Assembly: GCA_003566395.1 (NCBI GenBank)
Contig: PXDL01000084.1
Location: forward strand, 1-9,387
DNA: 9,387 nt
Reading direction: 5' to 3'
Origin: Balneolia bacterium
GTDB taxonomy: Bacteria > Bacteroidota > Rhodothermia > Balneolales > Cyclonatronaceae
Shown here piece by piece: positions 1 to 5,978 of the stretch. The notes beneath the pieces were generated by a model. It was not told the origin of the DNA. It ran no database searches and saw only the letters and a list, made by a program, of their open reading frames with translations. The number at the start of each line of letters is the position of its first letter. The stretch's first letter is position 1. The position numbers and the translations under genes were made by a program.

Positions 1-70
1 CGCTACATCTTTTAAATCGCTCAATCATTCTGTTAGACGCCTTGGCTTGTTTGTGAATCTCTTTGATTTA
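1..70. repeat. Imperfect 70-bp direct repeat, copy 1 (may start before the window)
   Basis: This block opens with CGCTACATCTTTTAAATCG and recurs 160 bp later at 161-229. The first 19 bases and the block TGTTAGACGCCTTGGC are identical in both copies; scattered substitutions and about one single-base gap separate them. The copy begins exactly at the window edge, so the real element probably extends leftwards. I see no open reading frame in it. It is best read as an intergenic repeat of unknown type; whether it is dispersed through the genome cannot be told from one window. Confidence 0.75.
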
Positions 71-80
71 GCGATTTTTG

Positions 81-170
81 AGATTTCCGTTTTGGCGACG
101 TAGCGATCTGAATGCGGAGCAAACGAGACAGTATTATGAGTAGATCGGAAATCGATACGTCGCTACATCT
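81..170. repeat. Palindromic segment between the two direct repeats
   Basis: The stretch contains partly complementary blocks. GATTTCCG near 82-89 is complementary to CGGAAATC near 146-153. GTAGCG near 100-105 is complementary to CGCTAC at 161-166, and ATCT just after the left block is complementary to AGAT near 143. Extra bases interrupt the right side, so this is not one clean hairpin. With the flanking direct repeats it resembles REP-type intergenic palindromes. The arrangement is seen directly; calling it REP-like is inference. Confidence 0.45.
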
Positions 171-229
171 TTTAAATCGTTCGATCAATCTGTTAGACGC
201 CTTGGCCATTTTTTAATCTGTGTGATTTG
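161..229. repeat. Imperfect 70-bp direct repeat, copy 2
   Basis: This is the second copy of the repeat that starts at position 1. It matches closely through TGTTAGACGCCTTGGC at about 191-206, then diverges and loses similarity near 229. It lies about 110 bp upstream of the chosen start of the Nudix gene and ahead of its possible promoter, so it looks like an intergenic element and not a coding duplication. Confidence 0.75.
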
Positions 230-246
230 GGGATTATGAGGATCGG

Positions 247-277
247 TTTGAGTATCCCCGGCTTTTGAATAAATTCC
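247..277 (+). promoter_or_regulatory. Weak Bacteroidota-type promoter candidate for the Nudix gene
   Basis: TTTG at 247-250 is followed after 19 bases by TAAATTCC at 270-277, which matches the TAnnTTTG consensus at the TA and at two of the last four bases. If used, transcription would begin near 284. That fits a start codon at 341 and excludes the GTG at 278. The match is partial, so this is a weak call. Confidence 0.25.
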
Positions 278-340
278 GTGACGCTTTCCGCCGGGATATA
301 TTCCAAATACCGGCGTTTATCTCACGATCAAATCAGTCCG

Positions 341-988
341 ATGCCGACAACAGAACGATCACTCGAAATTTTCCTGAAGCAGCGCCTGAAGCAACCTCTT
401 CCCGGATTTCAGGCTCAACGTGCGATGGGTCCGCGCCGCCCCGATAACTCGCTTACCCATGAGGTTCCTCCCCCTGAAGATTGCCGCAAAAATGCAGTAA
501 TGCTGCTGCTTTATCCCGATGACAAATCCCGTTCTCATCGTATAATCCTTACCGTGCGCTCCGATGCTCTGCCCAGTCATGCGGGAGAAATCAGCTGTCC
601 GGGTGGCGGACTGGAACCCGGAGAAACACCCCTCGAAGCAGCTTACAGGGAAACCGATGAAGAAATCGGCATCCCGCGTGAGGCCATACGTTTTACCGGC
701 ACCTTGTCTCCGCTCTACATCCCGATAACCAATAATCTTATTTATCCGCACCTTGGTTTTCTGCACAGCAAACCCGGTTTCCGGATAAATCCCGATGAAG
801 TCAGGGAAATTCTCACTCCTAAGATTAGCGATCTTGCGGCCGCCGACTATCTTAAAGAAGAGCAGTGGAAAATTCGTGAAAACGACCTGCATGTGCCCTA
901 CTGGAATATGTACGATATCCCAATTTGGGGAGCTACAGCCATGATTCTAAGCGAATTGATAGAGATTACAAAAAACCAAACTATTTAA
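341..988 (+). CDS. Nudix hydrolase, probable CoA pyrophosphatase
   Basis: The product of 215 residues carries a complete Nudix box: G89, E95, R103-E104, E107-E108 and G110 fit GX5EX7REUXEEXGU, with T105 where a hydrophobic residue is usual. Just upstream, LTVRSDALPSHAGEI (residues 70-84) matches the signature of the CoA-specific Nudix subfamily. These enzymes hydrolyse the diphosphate of coenzyme A or its derivatives to 3',5'-ADP and a 4'-phosphopantetheine product in the cytoplasm, using Mg2+ or Mn2+. C86 replaces the phenylalanine often found before PGG. The tail IWGATAMIL is also typical of the subfamily. I chose ATG 341; an in-frame GTG at 278 would add 21 residues of no visible conserved character. 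No Shine-Dalgarno precedes either start. The gene stands 89 bp before the regulator, with no evidence that the two functions are linked. The Nudix fold is certain; CoA specificity is inferred from motifs. Confidence 0.88.
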   Translation: MPTTERSLEIFLKQRLKQPLPGFQAQRAMGPRRPDNSLTHEVPPPEDCRKNAVMLLLYPDDKSRSHRIILTVRSDALPSHAGEISCPGGGLEPGETPLEAAYRETDEEIGIPREAIRFTGTLSPLYIPITNNLIYPHLGFLHSKPGFRINPDEVREILTPKISDLAAADYLKEEQWKIRENDLHVPYWNMYDIPIWGATAMILSELIEITKNQTI

Positions 989-997
989 AGGTTTGCC

Positions 998-1029
998 GTT
1001 GTCAACCTAATTAAATTAGGTTATATTTG
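998..1029 (+). promoter_or_regulatory. Bacteroidota-type promoter of the Lrp/AsnC gene
   Basis: GTTG at 998-1001 is followed by exactly 20 bases and then TATATTTG at 1022-1029, a full match to the -7 consensus TAnnTTTG with the spacing known for the primary sigma factor of Bacteroidota. Transcription would start near 1036 and leave a leader of about 40 bases. A TATAAT at 1065-1070 also lies just before the start codon, but it would give a nearly leaderless message and has no convincing -35 partner. Confidence 0.6.
1004..1022. promoter_or_regulatory. Perfect 9-bp inverted repeat, candidate operator
   Basis: AACCTAATT (1004-1012) and AATTAGGTT (1014-1022) are exact reverse complements around one central A. 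The palindrome fills the space between the predicted -33 and -7 elements and overlaps the latter by one base, so a bound dimer would block polymerase. Its inner 15 bp has the AT-rich symmetric shape of Lrp-family sites. Autoregulation by the adjacent regulator is the simplest reading, since it is common in the Lrp family, but binding is inferred. It is too AT-rich and too tight-looped to be a good terminator for the preceding gene. Confidence 0.55.
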
Positions 1030-1077
1030 GTTTTCGCAAATCAATTAGTGCCAAATAAGTTCAGTATAATTAATTCC

Positions 1078-1548
1078 ATGGCTCAAAATCTGGATCAGAT
1101 CGATATTCGTATATTGCATGAATTGCAAAAAAACGGACGGGCAAGGCGTAATAAACTCGCAGAAATCGTGGGTTTGTCGGTTCCTTCGGTTTCGGAACGA
1201 ATGAAAAAACTGGAAGAAAAAAACCTCATCGAAGGGTATTATGCCGTTTTAAACCCGAGAAATTTCGGCTTCGATATCACCGCTTTCATTTTTGTTCAGG
1301 TTGATAACTCCTCCTTTTACAAAGATTTTGTTAAAGAGACTGAAAATGAATCGCAAGTTCTTGAATGCCATTCCATTACCGGTGACGGCTCGCACTTTCT
1401 TAAAATTCGCACCCGTAACACCGAGTCTCTCGAAAAACTCCTCTCAAAGATTCAGCGCATGCCTGGCGTCAAAAAAACGCGATCCAATATTGTACTCTCC
1501 ACGTTCAAGGAATCCCGCGAACTGCCGCTGCAACCGCTGTCAGAATAA
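1078..1548 (+). CDS. Lrp/AsnC-family transcriptional regulator
   Basis: The 156-residue protein has the family's two-part layout and usual length. Residues 5-55 form a winged helix-turn-helix, with LDQIDIRILHELQKNGRARR leading into the recognition helix around 33-45 (GLSVPSVSERMKKLEE). Residues 66-145 form the RAM ligand-binding domain, including ITGDGSHFLKI at 100-110, where members usually read GDYDxLL or similar, and a closing segment MPGVKKTRSNIVLSTFK. Such proteins assemble as dimers or octamers and act as feast/famine regulators that respond to amino acids. The GDGSH variant of the ligand loop means the effector cannot be guessed. I chose ATG 1078; the TTG at 1027 would place the -7 box inside the gene and add an unconserved N-terminus. 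Its own promoter holds a palindrome likely to be an operator. Targets are unknown; the downstream membrane gene, 45 bp away, may be co-transcribed. Confidence 0.92.
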   Translation: MAQNLDQIDIRILHELQKNGRARRNKLAEIVGLSVPSVSERMKKLEEKNLIEGYYAVLNPRNFGFDITAFIFVQVDNSSFYKDFVKETENESQVLECHSITGDGSHFLKIRTRNTESLEKLLSKIQRMPGVKKTRSNIVLSTFKESRELPLQPLSE

Positions 1549-1593
1549 ATCAAAAAGAACTCGACCTGAAATGCCGGCAAACAAATCGTCCGG

Positions 1594-3036
1594 ATGCTCA
1601 TCACCCGTATAACCTGGCTGTTTTTTTTGGCCCTCCTGGCTGTCCAACCGCTAAGGGCGGAGCAGGATATTGCTTTGCTGATTTCTCAGGATGAAGCCGA
1701 GCGATTCGCTGTTGAAGATACGGCAGCGCTCATCGAAGCCGGAATAAAAACGCTCTATATTGAAGGCCGGATTTCCCCTTCCCTGCTACAGCAACTTTCC
1801 GAATCCGGATTCGAACTTACAGGTGTGCTTCCGTTTCGCTATATGCATGGGCGGGCAGCAGACAGGCTGACCGGTGAAGCTGAAACCATTGCGGAATATT
1901 GGCTTAGCTATTTTCAGGACTCAGGGTATAAGGGTGAAATCATTCTCGGCATTCATCCCGATATTCAACATCCGGCCGTACAGGAGTTTTTCACCGAACT
2001 TTCGTCTGAGTTTCTGAGCCGCGATTCCGGGCTTGATTTGTTTCTCATATCGCGTCAACACGAGTTTGCGCCCGGCGAAGTGCAGCTTATACCCCAATGG
2101 AAGTCAACTCTGCCTCAGTTTTCGCGTCAGTTGCTACCCGCTGTTGAAGGCCCGAATGCTATTCGTATTCTGAGAGATATTTTCCGTGAAAACGAAGTAT
2201 CCGGCCAAAAAAGCCTGATTATGGATTACTCGGATTTCCGACGCTACATGAACTACGAGCAGTGGCTTATTCCGATGCTCAACTCCGTAAACCGGGGAGA
2301 AACCGATGCCATTGCCGTACCGGCCCATCAGCCGGAATCTCCACCTGTAAGGCCCTCGGTGATTCTGCTTCTTGTACTCTGGCTGAGTTTCAGTATCAAC
2401 TACCGTTTTAACCCGAATTATAACCAAACGGTTGTCAGGTATTTTCTGAGCCATGAGTTTATGGTTGACGACATCCTGAATCGCCGCATAATCATGCGTG
2501 TTTCCACCGTGGTGATGATGCTTCAGACCGCATTGCTGTGCGGCATTACGTTTTCCATCGGTATCACCGCCCTCACCGATACGCCGGGGCATCAGGCGCT
2601 CGGCTATTACTATTCTATGCTGGCCACCGACGCAGGGCTGTTCATGTTCTTTTTTATCGCGGGACTGCTTTTTTCTCTTATTTCCTGGCTTTGGCTGGTG
2701 GTTTGCTGTTTCCGGCAGGATATTCTGTCTCAGGCCGCCACCCTGATGCTCTGGCACATGCACCTGGCATTTCCGCTGGTTACACTGTTGGTAACTTTTG
2801 TGCTTGCAGGCCTGCCTTCATGGCTTACGGCCGGATTGATGGCAACTTTTGCGCTGTTCCAGCTTTCCGGTTTTTATATTGCCGCCGTACGTTTTGCACG
2901 TATGCCCACCTTTTCTCCGGGGCTACATTACCTCTTCACGATAGTACTCTACACGCTTTTTCTGGCCGGCCTCGGCTACAGTCTGTACGTTTACAGCGAT
3001 TTTTATGATGTGATGCGGCTCGCCCTGAATATTTAA
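1594..3036 (+). CDS. Unrecognised exported-domain plus six-helix membrane protein
   Basis: I do not recognise this 480-residue protein with confidence. Residues 1-22 form a signal peptide with a likely cut after LRA. Residues 23 to about 250 are hydrophilic and should lie outside the cytoplasmic membrane. Alternating strands and helices such as IKTLYIEGRI, FELTGVLPF and GEIILGIHP give a faint TIM-barrel feel, like a degenerate glycosidase domain, but I see no convincing catalytic residues. Hydrophobic segments follow at about 253-270, 302-323, 345-372, 384-406, 409-432 and 444-466, which implies about six membrane helices. A conserved-looking linker, FNPNYNQTVVRYFLSHEF (272-289), joins helices 1 and 2. 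The helix part recalls DUF4271-type proteins of Bacteroidota, but this is from memory and untested. The gene starts 45 bp after the regulator, with no terminator visible between them, so co-transcription is plausible. No Shine-Dalgarno precedes ATG 1594. Confidence 0.8.
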   Translation: MLITRITWLFFLALLAVQPLRAEQDIALLISQDEAERFAVEDTAALIEAGIKTLYIEGRISPSLLQQLSESGFELTGVLPFRYMHGRAADRLTGEAETIAEYWLSYFQDSGYKGEIILGIHPDIQHPAVQEFFTELSSEFLSRDSGLDLFLISRQHEFAPGEVQLIPQWKSTLPQFSRQLLPAVEGPNAIRILRDIFRENEVSGQKSLIMDYSDFRRYMNYEQWLIPMLNSVNRGETDAIAVPAHQPESPPVRPSVILLLVLWLSFSINYRFNPNYNQTVVRYFLSHEFMVDDILNRRIIMRVSTVVMMLQTALLCGITFSIGITALTDTPGHQALGYYYSMLATDAGLFMFFFIAGLLFSLISWLWLVVCCFRQDILSQAATLMLWHMHLAFPLVTLLVTFVLAGLPSWLTAGLMATFALFQLSGFYIAAVRFARMPTFSPGLHYLFTIVLYTLFLAGLGYSLYVYSDFYDVMRLALNI

Positions 3037-3049
3037 GCAGGCATCAAAC

Positions 3050-4561
3050 TCAATCCAGCGATTTTCTTAGCCTGGCGGGCGGAAGCTTCATCTGCTCCCT
3101 GTATTTGGTGACGGTCCGTCGAGCTACTTTAAATCCTTCTTTTCGAAGCAATTCCATTAGTTTCTGATCACTGTACGGCTTGTCACCGGGTTCGTTTTCT
3201 ATGATGCCGGCAAGAATATTTTTTACTTCAAGGTTGGAAACCTCTTCTCCGGATTCTGTGGTGATGCCTTCATTGAAGAAATACCGGAGTTCGTACACCC
3301 CAAAGGGCGTCTGTACATATTTACCGTTCACCACGCGTGAAATAGTAGATACATCAAGCTGCACACGTTCGGCTACGTCTTTGAGGATCATCGGACGAAT
3401 AGATTTGCCCGATTTAAAGAAGGTTTCCTGAAGCGCCACAATAGTTTGCATTACCGCCATCAAGGTTTGCTGACGCTGGCGAAGCATTTCCATAAACCAT
3501 TTGGCCGACTCAATCTTGCTTTTTATGAACACATGCGTCTCTTTCTGCTCTCTGGATTTCTTTTGCCGTTTTTCCATATCACGCAGCATTTGCTCATAGC
3601 TTCTTGAAACGACCAAATCGGGCATATTCCTGCGATTCATGCTGATGATAAAATCGCCTTCGTCGTCGCCTCCTTCTCCGGCCGGCTCGTACCGGACTTC
3701 AAAATCCGGGGTGATGTAGTTGTTAGCATCGGCCTCGGTCGACTCAAATGAACCCGGCTTGGGATCAAGCATTCTCAGGCATTCGTAGGCGTTTCGAAAC
3801 TCATCCTCATCGATATCGAGTTTCTTCATAATCTTGCTGAAGTGTTTTTTTTCAAACTCACTCCAGGTGTATTTCAAAATAGCCAGGGCGGTTTGCAGGC
3901 CTTCGGTTTCCGGATCCAGCAGCTGCGCCTGAACTTCAAGGCATTCACGCAGATTCCGTGCGGCGATACCCGGCGGATCAAGCTGTTGAACCCGTTTAAG
4001 CACCGCCTCCACTTCTTCTTTGGTAACCGGAATGCCGTTCTGAAAAGCTATGCCGTCGGCTACAGACGTAATATCGCGGCGGAAATAGCCGTCATCATCA
4101 ATCGAGCCGATAATTTGATCGGCGATGAGCTGCTCTTTTTCATCCAGGTCGAGCATAAGCACCTGTTGTTCGAGTTTCTCCAGCTGCGTTTCATGATAGG
4201 GAGTGGGAATACTCTGCCAGTCCGCGGCATTCTCGTTATAGGTAGTTTGTGAGCTGTATCCTTCGGTATTATCGGTGTGATAGGCTTCCCAGTCAACTTC
4301 AGGCTCGTCGGCCGGATCCTCACCCTGATTTTCCGTATCCGTGCCGGTCAGGTCTTCGGCTCCCGATTCCTGCTCCTCACCAAAGCCTGTGTCGTATTCA
4401 TCTTCGAGCGCGGGGTTATTTTCCAGTTCCTCTTTAATCCGCTGCTCGATATGCTGGGACGACATTTGCAGCATTTTGACATACTGAATCTGCTGAGGCG
4501 AAAGCTTCTGCTGCTGCGACTGTTTCTGAAACTGTCCTTGTCGGGTTACTTGTGTAATCAT
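3050..4561 (-). CDS. rpoN: RNA polymerase sigma-54 factor
   Basis: The full-length 503-residue protein shows every region of sigma-54. The glutamine-rich N-terminal activator-interacting region (about 8-52) contains QKLSPQQIQYVKMLQMSS. A strongly acidic spacer rich in D and E (about 53-98) follows, then the core-binding region (about 125-300), including LDPPGIAARNLRECL. A helix-turn-helix lies near 393-413 (LKDVAERVQLDVSTISRVVN). The C-terminal RpoN box is ARRTVTKYRE at 480-489; it has T485 where the canonical box has alanine. Sigma-54 directs core polymerase to -24/-12 promoters and needs an AAA+ enhancer-binding protein to open them; none is encoded here. The start codon overlaps the stop of the upstream cysteine-rich gene in an ATGA, so translation is probably coupled. 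The stop faces the membrane-protein gene 13 bp away. Confidence 0.97.
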   Translation of the reverse strand: MITQVTRQGQFQKQSQQQKLSPQQIQYVKMLQMSSQHIEQRIKEELENNPALEDEYDTGFGEEQESGAEDLTGTDTENQGEDPADEPEVDWEAYHTDNTEGYSSQTTYNENAADWQSIPTPYHETQLEKLEQQVLMLDLDEKEQLIADQIIGSIDDDGYFRRDITSVADGIAFQNGIPVTKEEVEAVLKRVQQLDPPGIAARNLRECLEVQAQLLDPETEGLQTALAILKYTWSEFEKKHFSKIMKKLDIDEDEFRNAYECLRMLDPKPGSFESTEADANNYITPDFEVRYEPAGEGGDDEGDFIISMNRRNMPDLVVSRSYEQMLRDMEKRQKKSREQKETHVFIKSKIESAKWFMEMLRQRQQTLMAVMQTIVALQETFFKSGKSIRPMILKDVAERVQLDVSTISRVVNGKYVQTPFGVYELRYFFNEGITTESGEEVSNLEVKNILAGIIENEPGDKPYSDQKLMELLRKEGFKVARRTVTKYREQMKLPPARLRKSLD

Positions 4562-5142
4562 CGGACCGCCTTTTCTTCACGAATACTTCGGCACCGGCGT
4601 ATAAACTGTCCGTACCATTCGGTACCGTATTTACGGGTAAGAGCATCTTCGAGATATTCAGCCAGAAACGTACCCGTTTGGCGGGCATGGTCGCAGGCAG
4701 GACTGCACATTTCCGGTATATACTCGAAGTTAACGTAATCAATGTCGCCGGCTTCCAGTATGCGAAGCGGAAAAAGATGACAGCTTACGGGTTTAGGCCA
4801 GTTCATCCGGCCTTCATACATCGCTTTTTGAATTCCGCAAAGTGCCACTCCGGCGCTATCATAGGTTACAAATACACATTCGGCTCCGTCTGTACAAGCC
4901 AATTCGAGGTCCACACCTTCACCTTTAAACAAACCTTGTTGCTTTACAACTTCACGTGCTCTGGGCCGAAGCTCATCCTTAAGCAGTCTCCACGCCTTGT
5001 TGAGTACCGGAATTTCGGCTACATCCACCGGAGCTCCGGCATCACCCCTTACACAGCAAATGCCTTTGCATACACCGATATTACAGGCAAATCTGGCGGT
5101 TGCGATTTCATCGGATAAATAGACGTGTTCAACACAAAACAT
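4558..5142 (-). CDS. DUF3109 / YkgJ-like cysteine-rich protein
   Basis: The 194-residue soluble protein is rich in ordered cysteines: C20, C25, C29-C30, C83, C89, C102, C121, C146, C150 and C184, besides C3. The pattern CNIGVCKGICC near the N-terminus, PVSCHLFPLRI (118-128) and EMCSPACDHA (144-153) fit the DUF3109 group, related to YkgJ-type proteins thought to hold zinc or an iron-sulfur cluster. No reaction is known for the family as far as I am aware. There is no signal peptide, so it should be cytoplasmic. The stop codon shares an ATGA with the rpoN start, which makes it the first gene of a two-gene unit. I see no Shine-Dalgarno and no consensus -7 box upstream of ATG 5142, so its promoter is unplaced. 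Family assignment rests on my recall of the cysteine pattern. Confidence 0.85.
   Translation of the reverse strand: MFCVEHVYLSDEIATARFACNIGVCKGICCVRGDAGAPVDVAEIPVLNKAWRLLKDELRPRAREVVKQQGLFKGEGVDLELACTDGAECVFVTYDSAGVALCGIQKAMYEGRMNWPKPVSCHLFPLRILEAGDIDYVNFEYIPEMCSPACDHARQTGTFLAEYLEDALTRKYGTEWYGQFIRRCRSIREEKAVR
4566..4572 (-). promoter_or_regulatory. Shine-Dalgarno-like site for rpoN inside the upstream gene
   Basis: Read on the minus strand, AAGGCGG lies four bases before the rpoN ATG and differs from AAGGAGG at one position. It is embedded in the last codons of the upstream cysteine-rich gene. It is one of the few Shine-Dalgarno-like sequences in a window where most starts have none, and with the ATGA overlap it supports the chosen start. 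The spacing is a little short. Confidence 0.35.
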
Positions 5143-5453
5143 AACTGATGCGGGTGCGATTGCTTCCCGCCTTCACGGAAAACTGATTACTGTTTTATTA
5201 AAAATAAAGCGTTTAAAACCGGAGATTCACGTTCAGATGTAAGACAAACACAATACTTTTTTGAATTCCATAATCGTCTCTTCTTCTGAAAATACGGCCG
5301 AATCCGGTTCGGCGCTTACGGAATGAAATTACGAAATAAACCACTCAATCGTTGGAAAACGACCGACCTCATATGCATTTAAGTTTTATCATGATGATTT
5401 TGTTTTGAAACCTGACTACACTGCCCGGTGCGAAGAAAAACCTCCGGAAAAAC
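5143..5453. other. Gene-free gap upstream of the DUF3109-rpoN unit
   Basis: No convincing gene lies here on either strand; the longest frames starting with ATG that I checked are about 20 codons. The gap must hold the promoter of the DUF3109-rpoN unit, but I find no minus-strand TAnnTTTG. A small hairpin, GCCGAA-TCCGG-TTCGGC, occupies 5297-5313 and lacks a T-run. CTGACTACACTGCC at 5412-5425 is nearly complementary to part of the thioredoxin terminator. Base composition is AT-rich in 5190-5280 and around 5370-5410. Confidence 0.6.
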
Positions 5454-5483
5454 AAAAGGCAGTGTGGTCAGACACTGCCTTTT
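5454..5483 (-). terminator. Intrinsic terminator of the thioredoxin gene
   Basis: AAAAGGCAGTGT (5454-5465) and its exact reverse complement ACACTGCCTTTT (5472-5483) form a 12-bp stem with the six-base loop 5466-5471. On the minus strand the stem runs into TTTTGTTTTT, a good U-tract, about 40 bases after the thioredoxin stop. On the plus strand only four T follow, so the minus-strand direction is favoured. Confidence 0.9.
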
Positions 5484-5523
5484 AATAGGGGGTTTTATGA
5501 TAGAATCAATTTAAAACGGATTC

Positions 5524-5853
5524 TCAGAGTTGGGCATCAAGCTGTTTTTTCAACGTGGCTTTTGGTACCGCGCCAACGATCTGATCAACAACTTCGCCGT
5601 TTTTAAAAATCAATAAAGCGGGAATGCTGCGAATCTGATATTTCATGGAAGTTTGAGGGTTATCATCAACATTCACTTTCCCGATTTTTGCCTTGCCTGC
5701 ATACTCACCGGCAAGTTCTTCCACAACCGGGCCAATCGTCTTGCAGGGACCGCACCACTCGGCCCAAAAATCCACGAGTACCGGCGTATCGGATTTCAAT
5801 ACTTCTTGTTCAAAATTACTGTCGCTAAATGCTGTTGCTGTTTGTGTTGACAT
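5524..5853 (-). CDS. trxA: Thioredoxin
   Basis: The 109-residue protein is a canonical cytoplasmic thioredoxin of standard length. The redox motif WCGPC spans residues 33-37, with C34 the attacking and C37 the resolving cysteine. The buried aspartate D28 lies in VDFWAEWCGPC, and the cis-proline is P78 in RSIPALLIFKNGE. There is no signal peptide or lipobox, so it is not one of the exported thioredoxin-like proteins common in Bacteroidota. It reduces protein disulfides and receives electrons from thioredoxin reductase, which is not encoded here. The gene follows dnaE after a 125-bp AT-rich spacer with no terminator visible, so read-through from dnaE is possible; it ends at a strong terminator. 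I see no Shine-Dalgarno before ATG 5853. The trxA symbol is by similarity; other paralogues may exist. Confidence 0.97.
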   Translation of the reverse strand: MSTQTATAFSDSNFEQEVLKSDTPVLVDFWAEWCGPCKTIGPVVEELAGEYAGKAKIGKVNVDDNPQTSMKYQIRSIPALLIFKNGEVVDQIVGAVPKATLKKQLDAQL

Positions 5854-5978
5854 AATGATCTGATTTTGGGTTATAAACTCTGTAAACCCGGATTGAGTTC
5901 ACAGATTAACATTATTTAAAAATAAAAATTTTAAAAAATATAACGATTTCTGATTACCCTAACGCAATTCGCCTGCAA
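5854..5978. other. AT-rich spacer between dnaE and trxA
   Basis: The spacer of 125 bp is very AT-rich, especially 5910-5945. I found no hairpin with a T-run and no minus-strand TAnnTTTG in it. It probably carries the thioredoxin leader and perhaps its own promoter, but I cannot place one. Confidence 0.4.

Noticed and set aside
1..229. Possible CRISPR repeats
   Set aside because: Only two imperfect copies of about 70 bp with 160-bp spacing are present; CRISPR repeats are shorter, near-identical and regularly spaced at 60-80 bp.
278..340. GTG 278 as the Nudix start
   Set aside because: The extra 21 residues show no family similarity, no Shine-Dalgarno precedes the GTG, and the only candidate promoter would overlap or start after it.
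1065..1070. TATAAT as the promoter of the Lrp/AsnC gene
   Set aside because: It sits eight bases before the start codon and has no reasonable -35 partner, whereas GTTG-N20-TATATTTG upstream is a full Bacteroidota-type match.
1621..1628. Run of eight T near the start of the membrane-protein gene as a phase-variation tract
   Set aside because: Eight bases is short for slippage switching, and a similar run lies within rpoN (about 3845-3852), so it looks like ordinary composition.
2134..2763. Minus-strand open frame of 209 codons
   Set aside because: It lies antisense within the membrane-protein gene, whose plus-strand frame has a signal peptide and clear membrane helices. The antisense translation is rich in H, R and Q with no recognisable pattern.
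2754..2771. TGGCAC-containing candidate sigma-54 promoter
   Set aside because: The GG-N10-GC spacing fails by two bases, and it lies inside the membrane-protein gene. I found no other credible -24/-12 site in the window.
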